In this document: in pieces, positions 47,201-54,146 of the stretch
How the letters are laid out: every line of letters starts with the position of its first letter
Numbering within the stretch: the stretch's first letter is position 1
NCBI GenBank assembly: GCA_900553595.1
Contig: USEC01000008.1
Coordinates: 1-64,000 of the forward strand
Length of the DNA stretch: 64,000 nt
Direction: 5' to 3'
Source of the DNA: an uncultured Prevotella sp.
Lineage (GTDB): Bacteria; Bacteroidota; Bacteroidia; Bacteroidales; Bacteroidaceae
Position numbers and translations under genes: made by a program
Notes under the pieces: model-generated
Database searches by the model: none
Told to the model about the DNA's origin: nothing
What the model saw: the letters and a program-made list of their open reading frames with translations, nothing else

Positions 47201-48374
47201 CGACGGCAAAAAGCTCACCATAAAGAACAAGAACAGCTTCGTAAACCTCAACGAGCTCTACACTCTCGTCTATAAGGTGATGCGCAACGGCGAGGTAGTG
47301 GAGCGCGGAAGCATCGCAGCGCCGTCAATAGCAGCAGGCAGCGAAGGCACCGTCACACTGCCGTTCACAACCGATGCGACAGGCAGCGACGCCGAGTATC
47401 TCATCAATGTGAGCCTCTGTCTCAAGGAGAATGCCGCATGGGCCAATGCCGGCTACGCCGTGGCTGAGGAGCAGTTTGCACTCAACAACCGTCCGGAACT
47501 GGCAGCCCACACTGCCGACGGCGGCACACTCACAGTGTCAGGAACAACCGTTTCGGGTACGACAAAGGACGGAAAGGCATACAAAGTGGCGTTCGGCAGC
47601 AACGGAAAGATGTCGGAATGGACATACGCCGACAACTCGCTCATGCACGCAGGACCCGACTTCAACAGCTACCGCGACATTGACAACGACCGCAACTGCG
47701 GCTTCGGCTTCGCCAATTCTTCATCTACAAGCGTCACATCGAAGCTCGCAAAGAGCGGCAACAACGCCAAGATGTCGGTACGCGGACAGGCTTCCAACTG
47801 CAGCTACACCATCGACTACACCTTCTATCCCGACGCCACCGTCGATATGAGAATAACATTGTCGCCCACTGGCAACACACGCCGTCTGGGTATCGGAATG
47901 CAGTTCGCCGGCGGATTCGAGGATGTCGAGTACTACGCCCGCGGTCCCTGGAGCAACTACTCCGACCGCAAGACCGGCTCGTTCATAGGCCGTTATGTCA
48001 CAACCGTAGATGACATGATTGAGGAACAGATTCACCCGCAGACCTACGGCGACCACCAAGACCTGCGCGAACTCACTCTTACCAACGCCGAAAAGAACCT
48101 GAGTCTGAACATAAATACCTCCGGACAGGTGGCATTCTCGCTCTCTCACTACGACGAGACACGCTGGTGCGGCACCGGAGACACCATGTGGAGCGACGGT
48201 TTGCACTGGTACGACCTCACACGCGACAACCAGGTTTATGCACACTTCGACTACTTCCAGCGCGGACTTGGCAACAACTCATGCGGTGGCGACGGCTGTC
48301 TCTCGCAGTATCTCTGCCCCACTTACGGCAGCTACACCTACACACTGCGCTTCAAGCCGGCTATAAACGAATAA
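44226..48374 (+). CDS. large exported beta-galactosidase, GH2, with N-terminal lectin-like modules
   Basis: At 1382 residues this exceeds ordinary LacZ (about 1020). A signal peptide (1-26) is followed by a LamG/concanavalin-like region (about 30-180: TAEIDLSTCSASS, MHLFYTKSTSTMEV). A ricin-like beta-trefoil region comes next (about 190-345: GGTYYICPKAAL, QKWNIIESKSS). The LacZ architecture begins at about 390 with GH2 sugar-binding (RRTFNMPADWSDKRVFLHFDGV), Ig-like and barrel domains. Glu823 (WSLGNESG) is the expected acid/base and Glu883 (FICEYAHAMG) the nucleophile. A C-terminal beta-sandwich (Bgal_small type: PWSNYSDRKTGSFIG) ends the protein. It should remove beta-linked galactose from extracellular or periplasmic glycans. 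The lectin-like modules may anchor it to substrate. Confidence 0.92.
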   Translation: MKTTITRQIVMLVVLLTAFFAGSAKADTKTVLWSSYSPKGSSFSKDIKIDFTRQTITAEIDLSTCSASSTNENILSVGNAIDTWGSDDSQTMHLFYTKSTSTMEVDYLNGNSNTVREAVKNLSGNITVVISKDGVAINGTTYASADKIAGLAALSSVGIGSTQGDNRSNATYKEVYVTTKPMAPQFVAPAIGGTYYICPKAALDTDLKAFTVTTQACDESITLTSLNKSNDGQKWNIIESKSSEYNYLFKNVFSELALDMAGNNQSVPPLQWTSEYDYNGGSSANTNQEWKVVSAGTDNTYYICMKYNNAVYYLATSTTSNNLARTTKQSEATAFGFIKAEASSGGGSGTEGEHGEFNISWISNQKKVGDNKEDAHATFIPYASVEDMKADANYDEPWLTPSKAMTLNLNGEWKFKYVPGTSSGPGESEFYAADYDDAAWDNIRVPLSWEMADYGKPVYTNVGYPFQNTPPRAVSGYTSYGVVDHNATGFYRRTFNMPADWSDKRVFLHFDGVYSAAVVWLNGKYVGYSQGANTDAEFDLSRFIQEGENQLSVRVYRWCDGSYLEGQDMWHLSGIHRDVYLVATPKVFVSDHYITTTSQGADGTSGTLNVALTVDNRDKAEAKKNINVELLDAEGKSVKSGSATYNGTDNETLSVSLAGLSGLKAWSAENPYLYTVVVRQQDAAGTDEMVFSTKYGFRNITKSGNLVYINGKRVFFKGVNTQDTHPEYGRAIDMETMLKDVTLMKQANVNTVRTSHYPRQPKMYAMFDAYGLYCMDEADVECHFNQGLASNNSWSDAITDREVRMVMRDRNHPSVIFWSLGNESGSASCFSSVYSKLKSLDNRLIHYEGNMSYSDLGSNMYPTVSSVQGSSYGYAGKPYFICEYAHAMGQAVGNLKEYWDAIESSTGILGGCIWDWVDQAIYDPAKLVKGEKTSANGFNYWVAGYDYNSTSGVGIGFQGNFLDNGIITPDRAWTGKLTEVKKVYQNAAFTKLDGKKLTIKNKNSFVNLNELYTLVYKVMRNGEVVERGSIAAPSIAAGSEGTVTLPFTTDATGSDAEYLINVSLCLKENAAWANAGYAVAEEQFALNNRPELAAHTADGGTLTVSGTTVSGTTKDGKAYKVAFGSNGKMSEWTYADNSLMHAGPDFNSYRDIDNDRNCGFGFANSSSTSVTSKLAKSGNNAKMSVRGQASNCSYTIDYTFYPDATVDMRITLSPTGNTRRLGIGMQFAGGFEDVEYYARGPWSNYSDRKTGSFIGRYVTTVDDMIEEQIHPQTYGDHQDLRELTLTNAEKNLSLNINTSGQVAFSLSHYDETRWCGTGDTMWSDGLHWYDLTRDNQVYAHFDYFQRGLGNNSCGGDGCLSQYLCPTYGSYTYTLRFKPAINE

Positions 48375-48410
48375 CAATGAAACAAGGAACATGACCGTTC
48401 CATAATCCCG

Positions 48411-48448
48411 ACGGGGACGATGCACCAGATGCACCGTCCCCGTTTTTT
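48411..48448 (+). terminator. intrinsic terminator after the GH2 operon
   Basis: ACGGGGACG (48411-48419) pairs with CGTCCCCGT (48435-48443), followed by a T run. Confidence 0.88.
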
Positions 48449-48515
48449 GTACGTCCCGACTTCTAAAAAACATGAATTAAAGAAAGGAAAGAAACGTATT
48501 CTCGTTTTTTTTCAG

Positions 48516-48523
48516 TAAGTTTG
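48516..48523 (+). promoter_or_regulatory. -7 box of the nahK-like gene
   Basis: TAAGTTTG, within TTTTTTTTCAGTAAGTTTGCA, closely resembles the murF-alr promoter at 4202. Confidence 0.6.
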
Positions 48524-48564
48524 CAATGAAAATAAGACGTAACCTTTAAACAAACACTGACATT

Positions 48565-49647
48565 ATGAACGATACCGAACACATAATCAGCCATTTCAAC
48601 ATAGCTGGTTCAGTGGCAGAGGTGAAGCCGTTGGGCAACGGACTCATCAACGACACATTCAAAGTGACGACTCACGGCGACGCGCCCGACTACGTTCTGC
48701 AACGCATAAACAACAGCATCTTCACCGATGTCGATTTGCTTCAGCACAACATCGACGCCGTCACCACCCACATACGCCGCAAACTCGAAGCCGAAGGAGC
48801 CGTCGATATCGACCGCAAGGTGCTCCAATTTGTCGTTTCGGACACCGGAAAGAGCTACTGGCAGGACTCCGACGGCAGCTATTGGCGCATGTCCGTCTTC
48901 ATACCACGCGCTTTCACGCATGAAACGGTGAACCCCGAATACTCCTACTATGCCGGAAAGGCATTCGGAAACTTTGAAGCTATGCTCGCAGACATGTCGG
49001 AAGAGCTTGGCGAAAGCATCCCCGACTTCCACAACATGGAGCTCCGCCGCCGCCAACTCCACGATGCCCTGAAGGAGGATCGTGCCGGACGCGCCGCCGG
49101 AGTGAAGGACTTCGTAGCACAGCTCGAACAGTATGCCGACGAAATGTGCCGTGCACAGCAGCTCCACCGTGAGGGCAGACTGCCCAAACGCATCTGCCAC
49201 TGCGACACGAAGGTGAACAACATGCTCTTCGACGAAGAGGGACATGTGCTCTGCGTGATTGACCTCGACACCGTCATGCCGAGCCTTTTCTACTCCGACT
49301 ACGGCGACTTTCTGCGCAGTGCAGCCAATACCGTGGCAGAGGATTCGCCCGAATTCGACAGGATTGATGTGCGGATGGACATCTTCGAAGCCTTCACACG
49401 CGGCTACATCGAGTCGGCATCGGCATTCCTCACGCCTCTCGAAACCGAGCTTCTACCCTATGCCGCGGCCCTGTTCCCCTACATGCAGGCAGTGCGTTTC
49501 CTCTGGGATTACCTCAACGGCGACGTCTATTGGAAGACGACCTACCCCACACACAACCTCGTGCGCGCCCAGAACCAGTGGCACCTGTTCCTCAAAGTGC
49601 GCGAGCATGAAGCCGAAATGAAGGCCTTCATAGCCTCGCTCGGCTGA
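48565..49647 (+). CDS. APH-family sugar kinase, N-acetylhexosamine 1-kinase-like
   Basis: This 360-residue cytoplasmic kinase is of the aminoglycoside phosphotransferase fold. Visible features are the N-lobe (PLGNGLINDTFKV, YVLQRINNSIF), the catalytic loop HCDTKVNNMLFD (about 212-223) and the metal-binding IDLDTVMPS. This pattern matches NahK-type anomeric kinases that phosphorylate GlcNAc/GalNAc at C1 in the galacto-N-biose/lacto-N-biose salvage route. Homologues are sometimes labelled mucin desulfatase in databases, which the fold does not support. Nearby fucosidases, beta-galactosidase and sulfatase fit a mucin- or N-glycan-degrading lifestyle. Substrate is inferred. It is monocistronic. 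Confidence 0.78.
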   Translation: MNDTEHIISHFNIAGSVAEVKPLGNGLINDTFKVTTHGDAPDYVLQRINNSIFTDVDLLQHNIDAVTTHIRRKLEAEGAVDIDRKVLQFVVSDTGKSYWQDSDGSYWRMSVFIPRAFTHETVNPEYSYYAGKAFGNFEAMLADMSEELGESIPDFHNMELRRRQLHDALKEDRAGRAAGVKDFVAQLEQYADEMCRAQQLHREGRLPKRICHCDTKVNNMLFDEEGHVLCVIDLDTVMPSLFYSDYGDFLRSAANTVAEDSPEFDRIDVRMDIFEAFTRGYIESASAFLTPLETELLPYAAALFPYMQAVRFLWDYLNGDVYWKTTYPTHNLVRAQNQWHLFLKVREHEAEMKAFIASLG

Positions 49648-49710
49648 CAGGCGACACTGCGGCAACCCCAAATAAAGGCTTATACAGGGGCGCATTAGGA
49701 AAAAAATGTA

Positions 49711-49718
49711 TAACTTTG
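49711..49718 (+). promoter_or_regulatory. -7 box of the fumarase gene
   Basis: TAACTTTG fits TAnnTTTG and lies 84 bp before the start codon. Confidence 0.65.
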
Positions 49719-49802
49719 CACATACCGAAAACAACAATAAACAAATAACTGGCAGCGCGTTTCGGCCAAGACACCACTGCCGCAAAAACGTAAAATAACA
49801 TT

Positions 49803-51452
49803 ATGGCAACAACTCCAGAATTCAAGTACGCTCCGATGTTCCAGCTCGGAAAGGACAACACAGAGTACCGCCTGCTCACAAAAGAAGGCGTAAGCACTGG
49901 CGAATTTGAGGGAAAGACTATCCTTAAAGTGTCGAAAGAAGCCCTTACACTGCTCTCACAGCAGGCATTCCACGATGTGGAATTCATGCTCCGCCGCGAG
50001 CACAACGAACAGGTGGCGAAGATTCTCGCCGACCCTGAGGCTTCAGAGAACGACAAATATGTGGCCTTGCAGTTCCTGCGCAACGCCGAAACTGCCGCCA
50101 AAGGCATCCTGCCCTTCTGTCAGGACACCGGCACTGCCATCATACACGGCGAAAAGGGACAGCGCGTATGGACCGATTTTGAGGATGAAGAAGCCCTCTC
50201 ACTCGGCGTATATAACACATTCACACAAGACAATCTGCGCTACTCGCAGAACGCTCCGCTCAACATGTACGATGAGGTGAACACACGATGCAACCTCCCT
50301 GCACAAATCGACATCGAAGCAACAGAGGGCGACGAGTACCGCTTCGTCATGGTGGCAAAGGGTGGCGGCTCAGCCAACAAGACCTACTTCTACCCCATGA
50401 CAAAGGCAACAATCCAGAACGAAGGCACGCTTCTGCCCTTCCTCGTTGAGAAGATGAAGAGTCTGGGCACCGCCGCGTGTCCTCCCTACCACATTGCGTT
50501 CGTCATCGGAGGCACAAGTGCCGAGAAGAACCTGCTCACCGTGAAGCTCGCCTCAATAAAATACTACGACAACCTGCCCACCACCGGTGACGAGACAGGT
50601 CGTGCTTTCCGCGACATCGACCTTGAAGAGAAGCTTCTCAAAGAGGCACACAAGATTGGACTCGGCGCACAGTTCGGTGGCAAGTACCTCGCACACGACA
50701 TCCGCGTGGTGCGCCTCCCGCGCCACGGAGCAAGCTGCCCCATCGGTATGGGCGTGAGCTGCTCTGCCGACCGCAACATCAAGGCAAAGATAAACAAGGA
50801 CGGTATCTGGCTTGAGAAGATGGATTCCAATCCGTCAGAACTCATCCCCGAAGAGTATCGCCGTCCAGGTGAAGGCGCGACAGGCATAGAAATCGACCTC
50901 GATAAGGGCATCGACGCAGTGCGCGCAGAGCTCACCAAGTATCCCGTAAGCACACGCGTCAATCTGAAAGGCACCATCATCGTGGCACGCGACATAGCCC
51001 ATGCCAAGCTCAAGGCACGCCTCGACGCCGGCGAAGAAATGCCCGCCTACTTCAAGAATCACCCGATTCTCTACGCCGGACCTGCCAAGACTCCCGAAGG
51101 CTACCCCTGCGGTTCAATGGGTCCGACAACAGCAAACCGCATGGACCCCTACGTTGATGAGTTCCAGGCCAACGGCGCATCGCTCGTGATGATAGCCAAA
51201 GGCAACCGCTCACAGGTCGTAACCGACGCCTGCAAGAAGCACGGCGGCTTCTACCTCGGCACCATCGGCGGCGTGGCAGCAGTGCTTTCGCAGAGCAGCA
51301 TCAAGAGCATCGAGTGCGTGGAATACCCCGAACTGGGTATGGAAGCCATCTGGAAAATCACCGTCGAGGACTTCCCTGCATTCATTCTCGTAGATGACAA
51401 GGGCAACGACTTCTTCCAGCAGCTGAAGCCCTGGTGTCCCAACTGCAAGTAA
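49803..51452 (+). CDS. fum: class I fumarate hydratase (iron-sulfur type)
   Basis: This 549-residue cytoplasmic enzyme interconverts fumarate and malate, here most likely running toward fumarate in the reductive succinate-forming branch used by anaerobic Bacteroidota. It has both the alpha-type (about 1-330) and beta-type (about 350-549) regions fused, as in FumA/FumB. Conserved cysteines for the oxygen-sensitive 4Fe-4S cluster lie in FCQDTGTAI (about 105-113), AACPPYHIAF and GASCPIGMGVSCSADRN. AGPAKTPEGYPCGSMGPTT is the fumarase/tartrate dehydratase beta motif. It ends about 65 bp before repeat array 6, whose last hairpin could terminate it. Confidence 0.95.
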   Translation: MATTPEFKYAPMFQLGKDNTEYRLLTKEGVSTGEFEGKTILKVSKEALTLLSQQAFHDVEFMLRREHNEQVAKILADPEASENDKYVALQFLRNAETAAKGILPFCQDTGTAIIHGEKGQRVWTDFEDEEALSLGVYNTFTQDNLRYSQNAPLNMYDEVNTRCNLPAQIDIEATEGDEYRFVMVAKGGGSANKTYFYPMTKATIQNEGTLLPFLVEKMKSLGTAACPPYHIAFVIGGTSAEKNLLTVKLASIKYYDNLPTTGDETGRAFRDIDLEEKLLKEAHKIGLGAQFGGKYLAHDIRVVRLPRHGASCPIGMGVSCSADRNIKAKINKDGIWLEKMDSNPSELIPEEYRRPGEGATGIEIDLDKGIDAVRAELTKYPVSTRVNLKGTIIVARDIAHAKLKARLDAGEEMPAYFKNHPILYAGPAKTPEGYPCGSMGPTTANRMDPYVDEFQANGASLVMIAKGNRSQVVTDACKKHGGFYLGTIGGVAAVLSQSSIKSIECVEYPELGMEAIWKITVEDFPAFILVDDKGNDFFQQLKPWCPNCK

Positions 51453-51516
51453 TAGGAAGCCGTTCAGCGGCTGAACGAAATCACCCGACAGGCCGGCAGA
51501 AATGCAGGCGGTTTTA

Positions 51517-51602
51517 AAAGAAGCCTTGTTTGCATCACAAAGAAGCCTTGTTCGGAACCAAAAGAAGCCTTGTTTGCAATGTAAACAAGGCTTCTTTTTT
51601 AT
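51517..51602. repeat. 22-bp-period palindromic array with terminator-like end (array 6)
   Basis: Units start at 51517, 51539, 51561 and 51583, with spacers GCATCAC, GGAACCA and GCAATGT. The last two units form a perfect 15-bp stem (AAAGAAGCCTTGTTT with AAACAAGGCTTCTTT) around a 7-nt loop. A T run follows, so it can serve as the fumarase terminator. Confidence 0.93.
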
Positions 51603-51674
51603 GCCATAAATCCTGCGTTGAAAAACGGCGCAAACCCCTTCGCTTTCCTTTTCCGTCAGTTCTGCATCCCCATT

Positions 51675-51691
51675 TTGGCACGCTATTTGCA
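51675..51691 (+). promoter_or_regulatory. sigma-54-type promoter of htpG
   Basis: TTGGCACGCTATTTGCA matches the -24/-12 consensus TGGCAC-N5-TTGCA, with GG and GC exactly 10 bp apart. It lies 33 bp before the ATG, implying a leader of about 20 nt. No TAnnTTTG box is present between fumarase and htpG. Confidence 0.65.
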
Positions 51692-51723
51692 AAAGATAAG
51701 GCAGAACATAAAACAACAAAGAT

Positions 51724-53778
51724 ATGCAAAAAGGAAATATAGGGGTTACAACCGAGAACATCTTCCCCGTAATAAAAAAGTTTCTCTATTCCGACCATGA
51801 GATTTTCCTCCGTGAAATGGTGTCGAACGCCGTGGATGCCACACAGAAGCTCAAGACCTTTGCAGAGCGTGGCGACTTCAAGGGCGAACTGGGCGACCTC
51901 ACCGTGCACGTGAGTCTCGATGCCGACAAAGGCACACTCACCATCAGCGACCGAGGTATAGGCATGACCGAGGAGGAGATAGACAAGTACATCAACCAGA
52001 TAGCATTCTCCGGCGTGAACGATTTCCTCGACAAATACAAGGACAACGCCAACGCCATCATCGGACACTTCGGTCTGGGATTCTACTCATCGTTCATGGT
52101 AAGCAAGAAGGTTGAGATTGTCACCAAGAGCTACAAGGACGGTGCCAAGGCAGTGAAATGGAGCTGCGACGGCAGCCCGGAGTTTGAGATAAGCGACGCC
52201 GAAAAGGCCGACCGCGGCTCAGACATCATCCTCCACATCGACGACGACTGCAAGGAGTTCCTCGACAAGGTGAAGATTGGCGAACTGCTCAACAAGTACT
52301 GCAAGTTCATGGCAGTGCCTGTGGCTTTCGGCAAGAAGACGGAATGGAAGGACGGAAAGCAGGTCGAGACCGAAGAGGACAACATAATAAACAGCGTGGA
52401 GCCTCTGTGGACCAAGACTCCGAGCACGCTGAAGGACGAAGACTACAAGAACTTCTACCGCACGCTGTACCCAATGCAGGACGAACCGCTCTTCTGGATT
52501 CACCTGAACGTGGACTATCCGTTCAATCTTACCGGTATTCTCTACTTCCCACGCATCAAGAGCAACATAGAATTGCAGCGCAACAAGATACAGCTCTACT
52601 GCAACCAGGTGTTCGTCACCGACCAGGTGGAGGGCATAGTACCGGAGTTCCTCACACTGCTCCACGGCGTAATCGACTCGCCGGACATCCCGCTCAACGT
52701 GAGCCGCAGCTATCTGCAAAGCGACGCCAACGTGAAGAAAATCTCCACCTACATCACAAAGAAGGTGGCCGACCGCCTGAACAGCATCTTCAAGGAGAAC
52801 CGCAAGGAGTATGAAGAGAAGTGGGACGACCTCAAGATATTCATCAACTACGGAATGCTTTCGCAGGAAGACTTCTACGAGCGTGCCAAGGATTTCGCCC
52901 TGCTCAAGAATGTTGATGGCAAATACTTCACCTACGACGAGTACAAGACACTCATCAAGGACAACCAGACCGACAAGGACGGCAACCTCGTCTATCTCTA
53001 TGCCAACAGCAAGGAAGGCGAATACAGCTACATAGAAGCCGCCAAGAGCAAGGGCTACAGCGTGCTCCTCATGGACGGACAGCTCGACACGCCAATGGTG
53101 TCGATGCTCGAACAGAAGCTGGAGAAGACCCGCTTCACACGCGTAGATAGCGACATCATCGACCGCCTCATCGTGAAAGACGACAAGAAGGCCGATGCCC
53201 TCGACAAGGAAAGCAGTGACATTTTGTCACAGACATTCCGCTCACAGATGCCGAAGATGGAGAAAGCCGAGTTCCATGTAGAGGTGGAAGCCCTCGGCGA
53301 ACAGGCTCTTCCCGTGATGATGACACAGAGCGAGTACATGCGACGCATGAAGGAAGTGAGCCAGTATCAGGCCGGTATGGCTTTCTACGGACAGATGCCC
53401 GACATGTACAACCTTGTGCTCAACACCGACCATCCGCTCATCAAGAACGTGCTTGAACACGAAAACGCCGCCTGCGCCGACACCCTCAAACCCGTGACAA
53501 GCGAGATCAAGGGACTGGAGGCACGCCTTGCCGTGCTGCATCAGGAGCAGAACAAGAAGAAACCCGAAGAGGTGACACAGGAAGAGAAGGACGATGTGCG
53601 CAACACCGAAAAGCAGATTGAGCAGCAGCGCAACAAGAAGAACGAGATAATCGCCGCTTCCGCCAAGGACAACAAGGTGGTGCACCAGCTCATAGACCTC
53701 GCTCTCTTGCAGAACGGCATGCTCAAGGGCGCAGCTCTCGACGCCTTCCTGAAGCGTTCGGTGGATCTGATAAAGTAA
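51724..53778 (+). CDS. htpG: HSP90-family chaperone HtpG
   Basis: This 684-residue cytoplasmic ATP-dependent chaperone has the GHKL ATPase domain with LFLREMVSNA-like FLREMVSNAVDATQKL (about 28-45), SDRGIGMTEEE (about 78-88) and GHFGLGFYSSFMVS (about 117-130). The middle domain follows, with LPLNVSRS-like IPLNVSRSYLQ (catalytic Arg region), then a C-terminal dimerisation domain. A charged insert rich in K, E and Q, beginning HQEQNKKKPEEVTQEEKDD, lies at about 600-640. That insert is a feature of Bacteroidota HtpG and probably forms a coiled coil. The promoter looks sigma-54-dependent. Repeat array 7 lies about 90 bp after the stop and offers a terminator-like hairpin. Confidence 0.97.
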   Translation: MQKGNIGVTTENIFPVIKKFLYSDHEIFLREMVSNAVDATQKLKTFAERGDFKGELGDLTVHVSLDADKGTLTISDRGIGMTEEEIDKYINQIAFSGVNDFLDKYKDNANAIIGHFGLGFYSSFMVSKKVEIVTKSYKDGAKAVKWSCDGSPEFEISDAEKADRGSDIILHIDDDCKEFLDKVKIGELLNKYCKFMAVPVAFGKKTEWKDGKQVETEEDNIINSVEPLWTKTPSTLKDEDYKNFYRTLYPMQDEPLFWIHLNVDYPFNLTGILYFPRIKSNIELQRNKIQLYCNQVFVTDQVEGIVPEFLTLLHGVIDSPDIPLNVSRSYLQSDANVKKISTYITKKVADRLNSIFKENRKEYEEKWDDLKIFINYGMLSQEDFYERAKDFALLKNVDGKYFTYDEYKTLIKDNQTDKDGNLVYLYANSKEGEYSYIEAAKSKGYSVLLMDGQLDTPMVSMLEQKLEKTRFTRVDSDIIDRLIVKDDKKADALDKESSDILSQTFRSQMPKMEKAEFHVEVEALGEQALPVMMTQSEYMRRMKEVSQYQAGMAFYGQMPDMYNLVLNTDHPLIKNVLEHENAACADTLKPVTSEIKGLEARLAVLHQEQNKKKPEEVTQEEKDDVRNTEKQIEQQRNKKNEIIAASAKDNKVVHQLIDLALLQNGMLKGAALDAFLKRSVDLIK

Positions 53779-53868
53779 AAAAAGTTTCGCAGATTGAAGA
53801 TTTGCGGAAACCAAGTAAGACAACCGTTCGTAACACATTGATTTTCAATATCGTTACGACAGCATGAA

Positions 53869-53953
53869 AAAGAAGCCTTGTTTGCGATGTAAACAAGGCT
53901 TCTTTTGGTTACAAACAAGCCTTGTTTTGAGTGCAAACAAGGCTTGTTTTTTA
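53869..53953. repeat. 22-bp-period palindromic array (array 7)
   Basis: Units start at 53869, 53891, 53913 and 53935, with spacers GCGATGT, TGGTTAC and TGAGTGC. Units 1 and 2 form a perfect 15-bp hairpin with a 7-nt loop followed by TTTT. Units 3 and 4 are each self-palindromic, and the last ends in a T run. Confidence 0.93.
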
Positions 53954-54087
53954 TACAGGCAATACTGCGTTGGAAAACGACACTGGCATAACGCGCGAAT
54001 CACCCCGCCCGCTCCGCCTTTCCGGCAACATTTCGCCTAAAACTCAAATATTTGACGGCAAAACACCGGAATGTCGTTTTTTATTAC

Positions 54088-54095
54088 TAACTTAG
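54088..54095 (+). promoter_or_regulatory. -7 box of the GH95 operon
   Basis: TAACTTAG deviates from TAnnTTTG at one base. It lies only 3 bp before an in-frame ATG at 54099, so transcription would start after that ATG. The usable start is 54147. Confidence 0.5.
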
Positions 54096-54146
54096 TCGAT
54101 GAAAACAATTCATCAATACTATAAAGCAACTTCAACTATACCGTTT

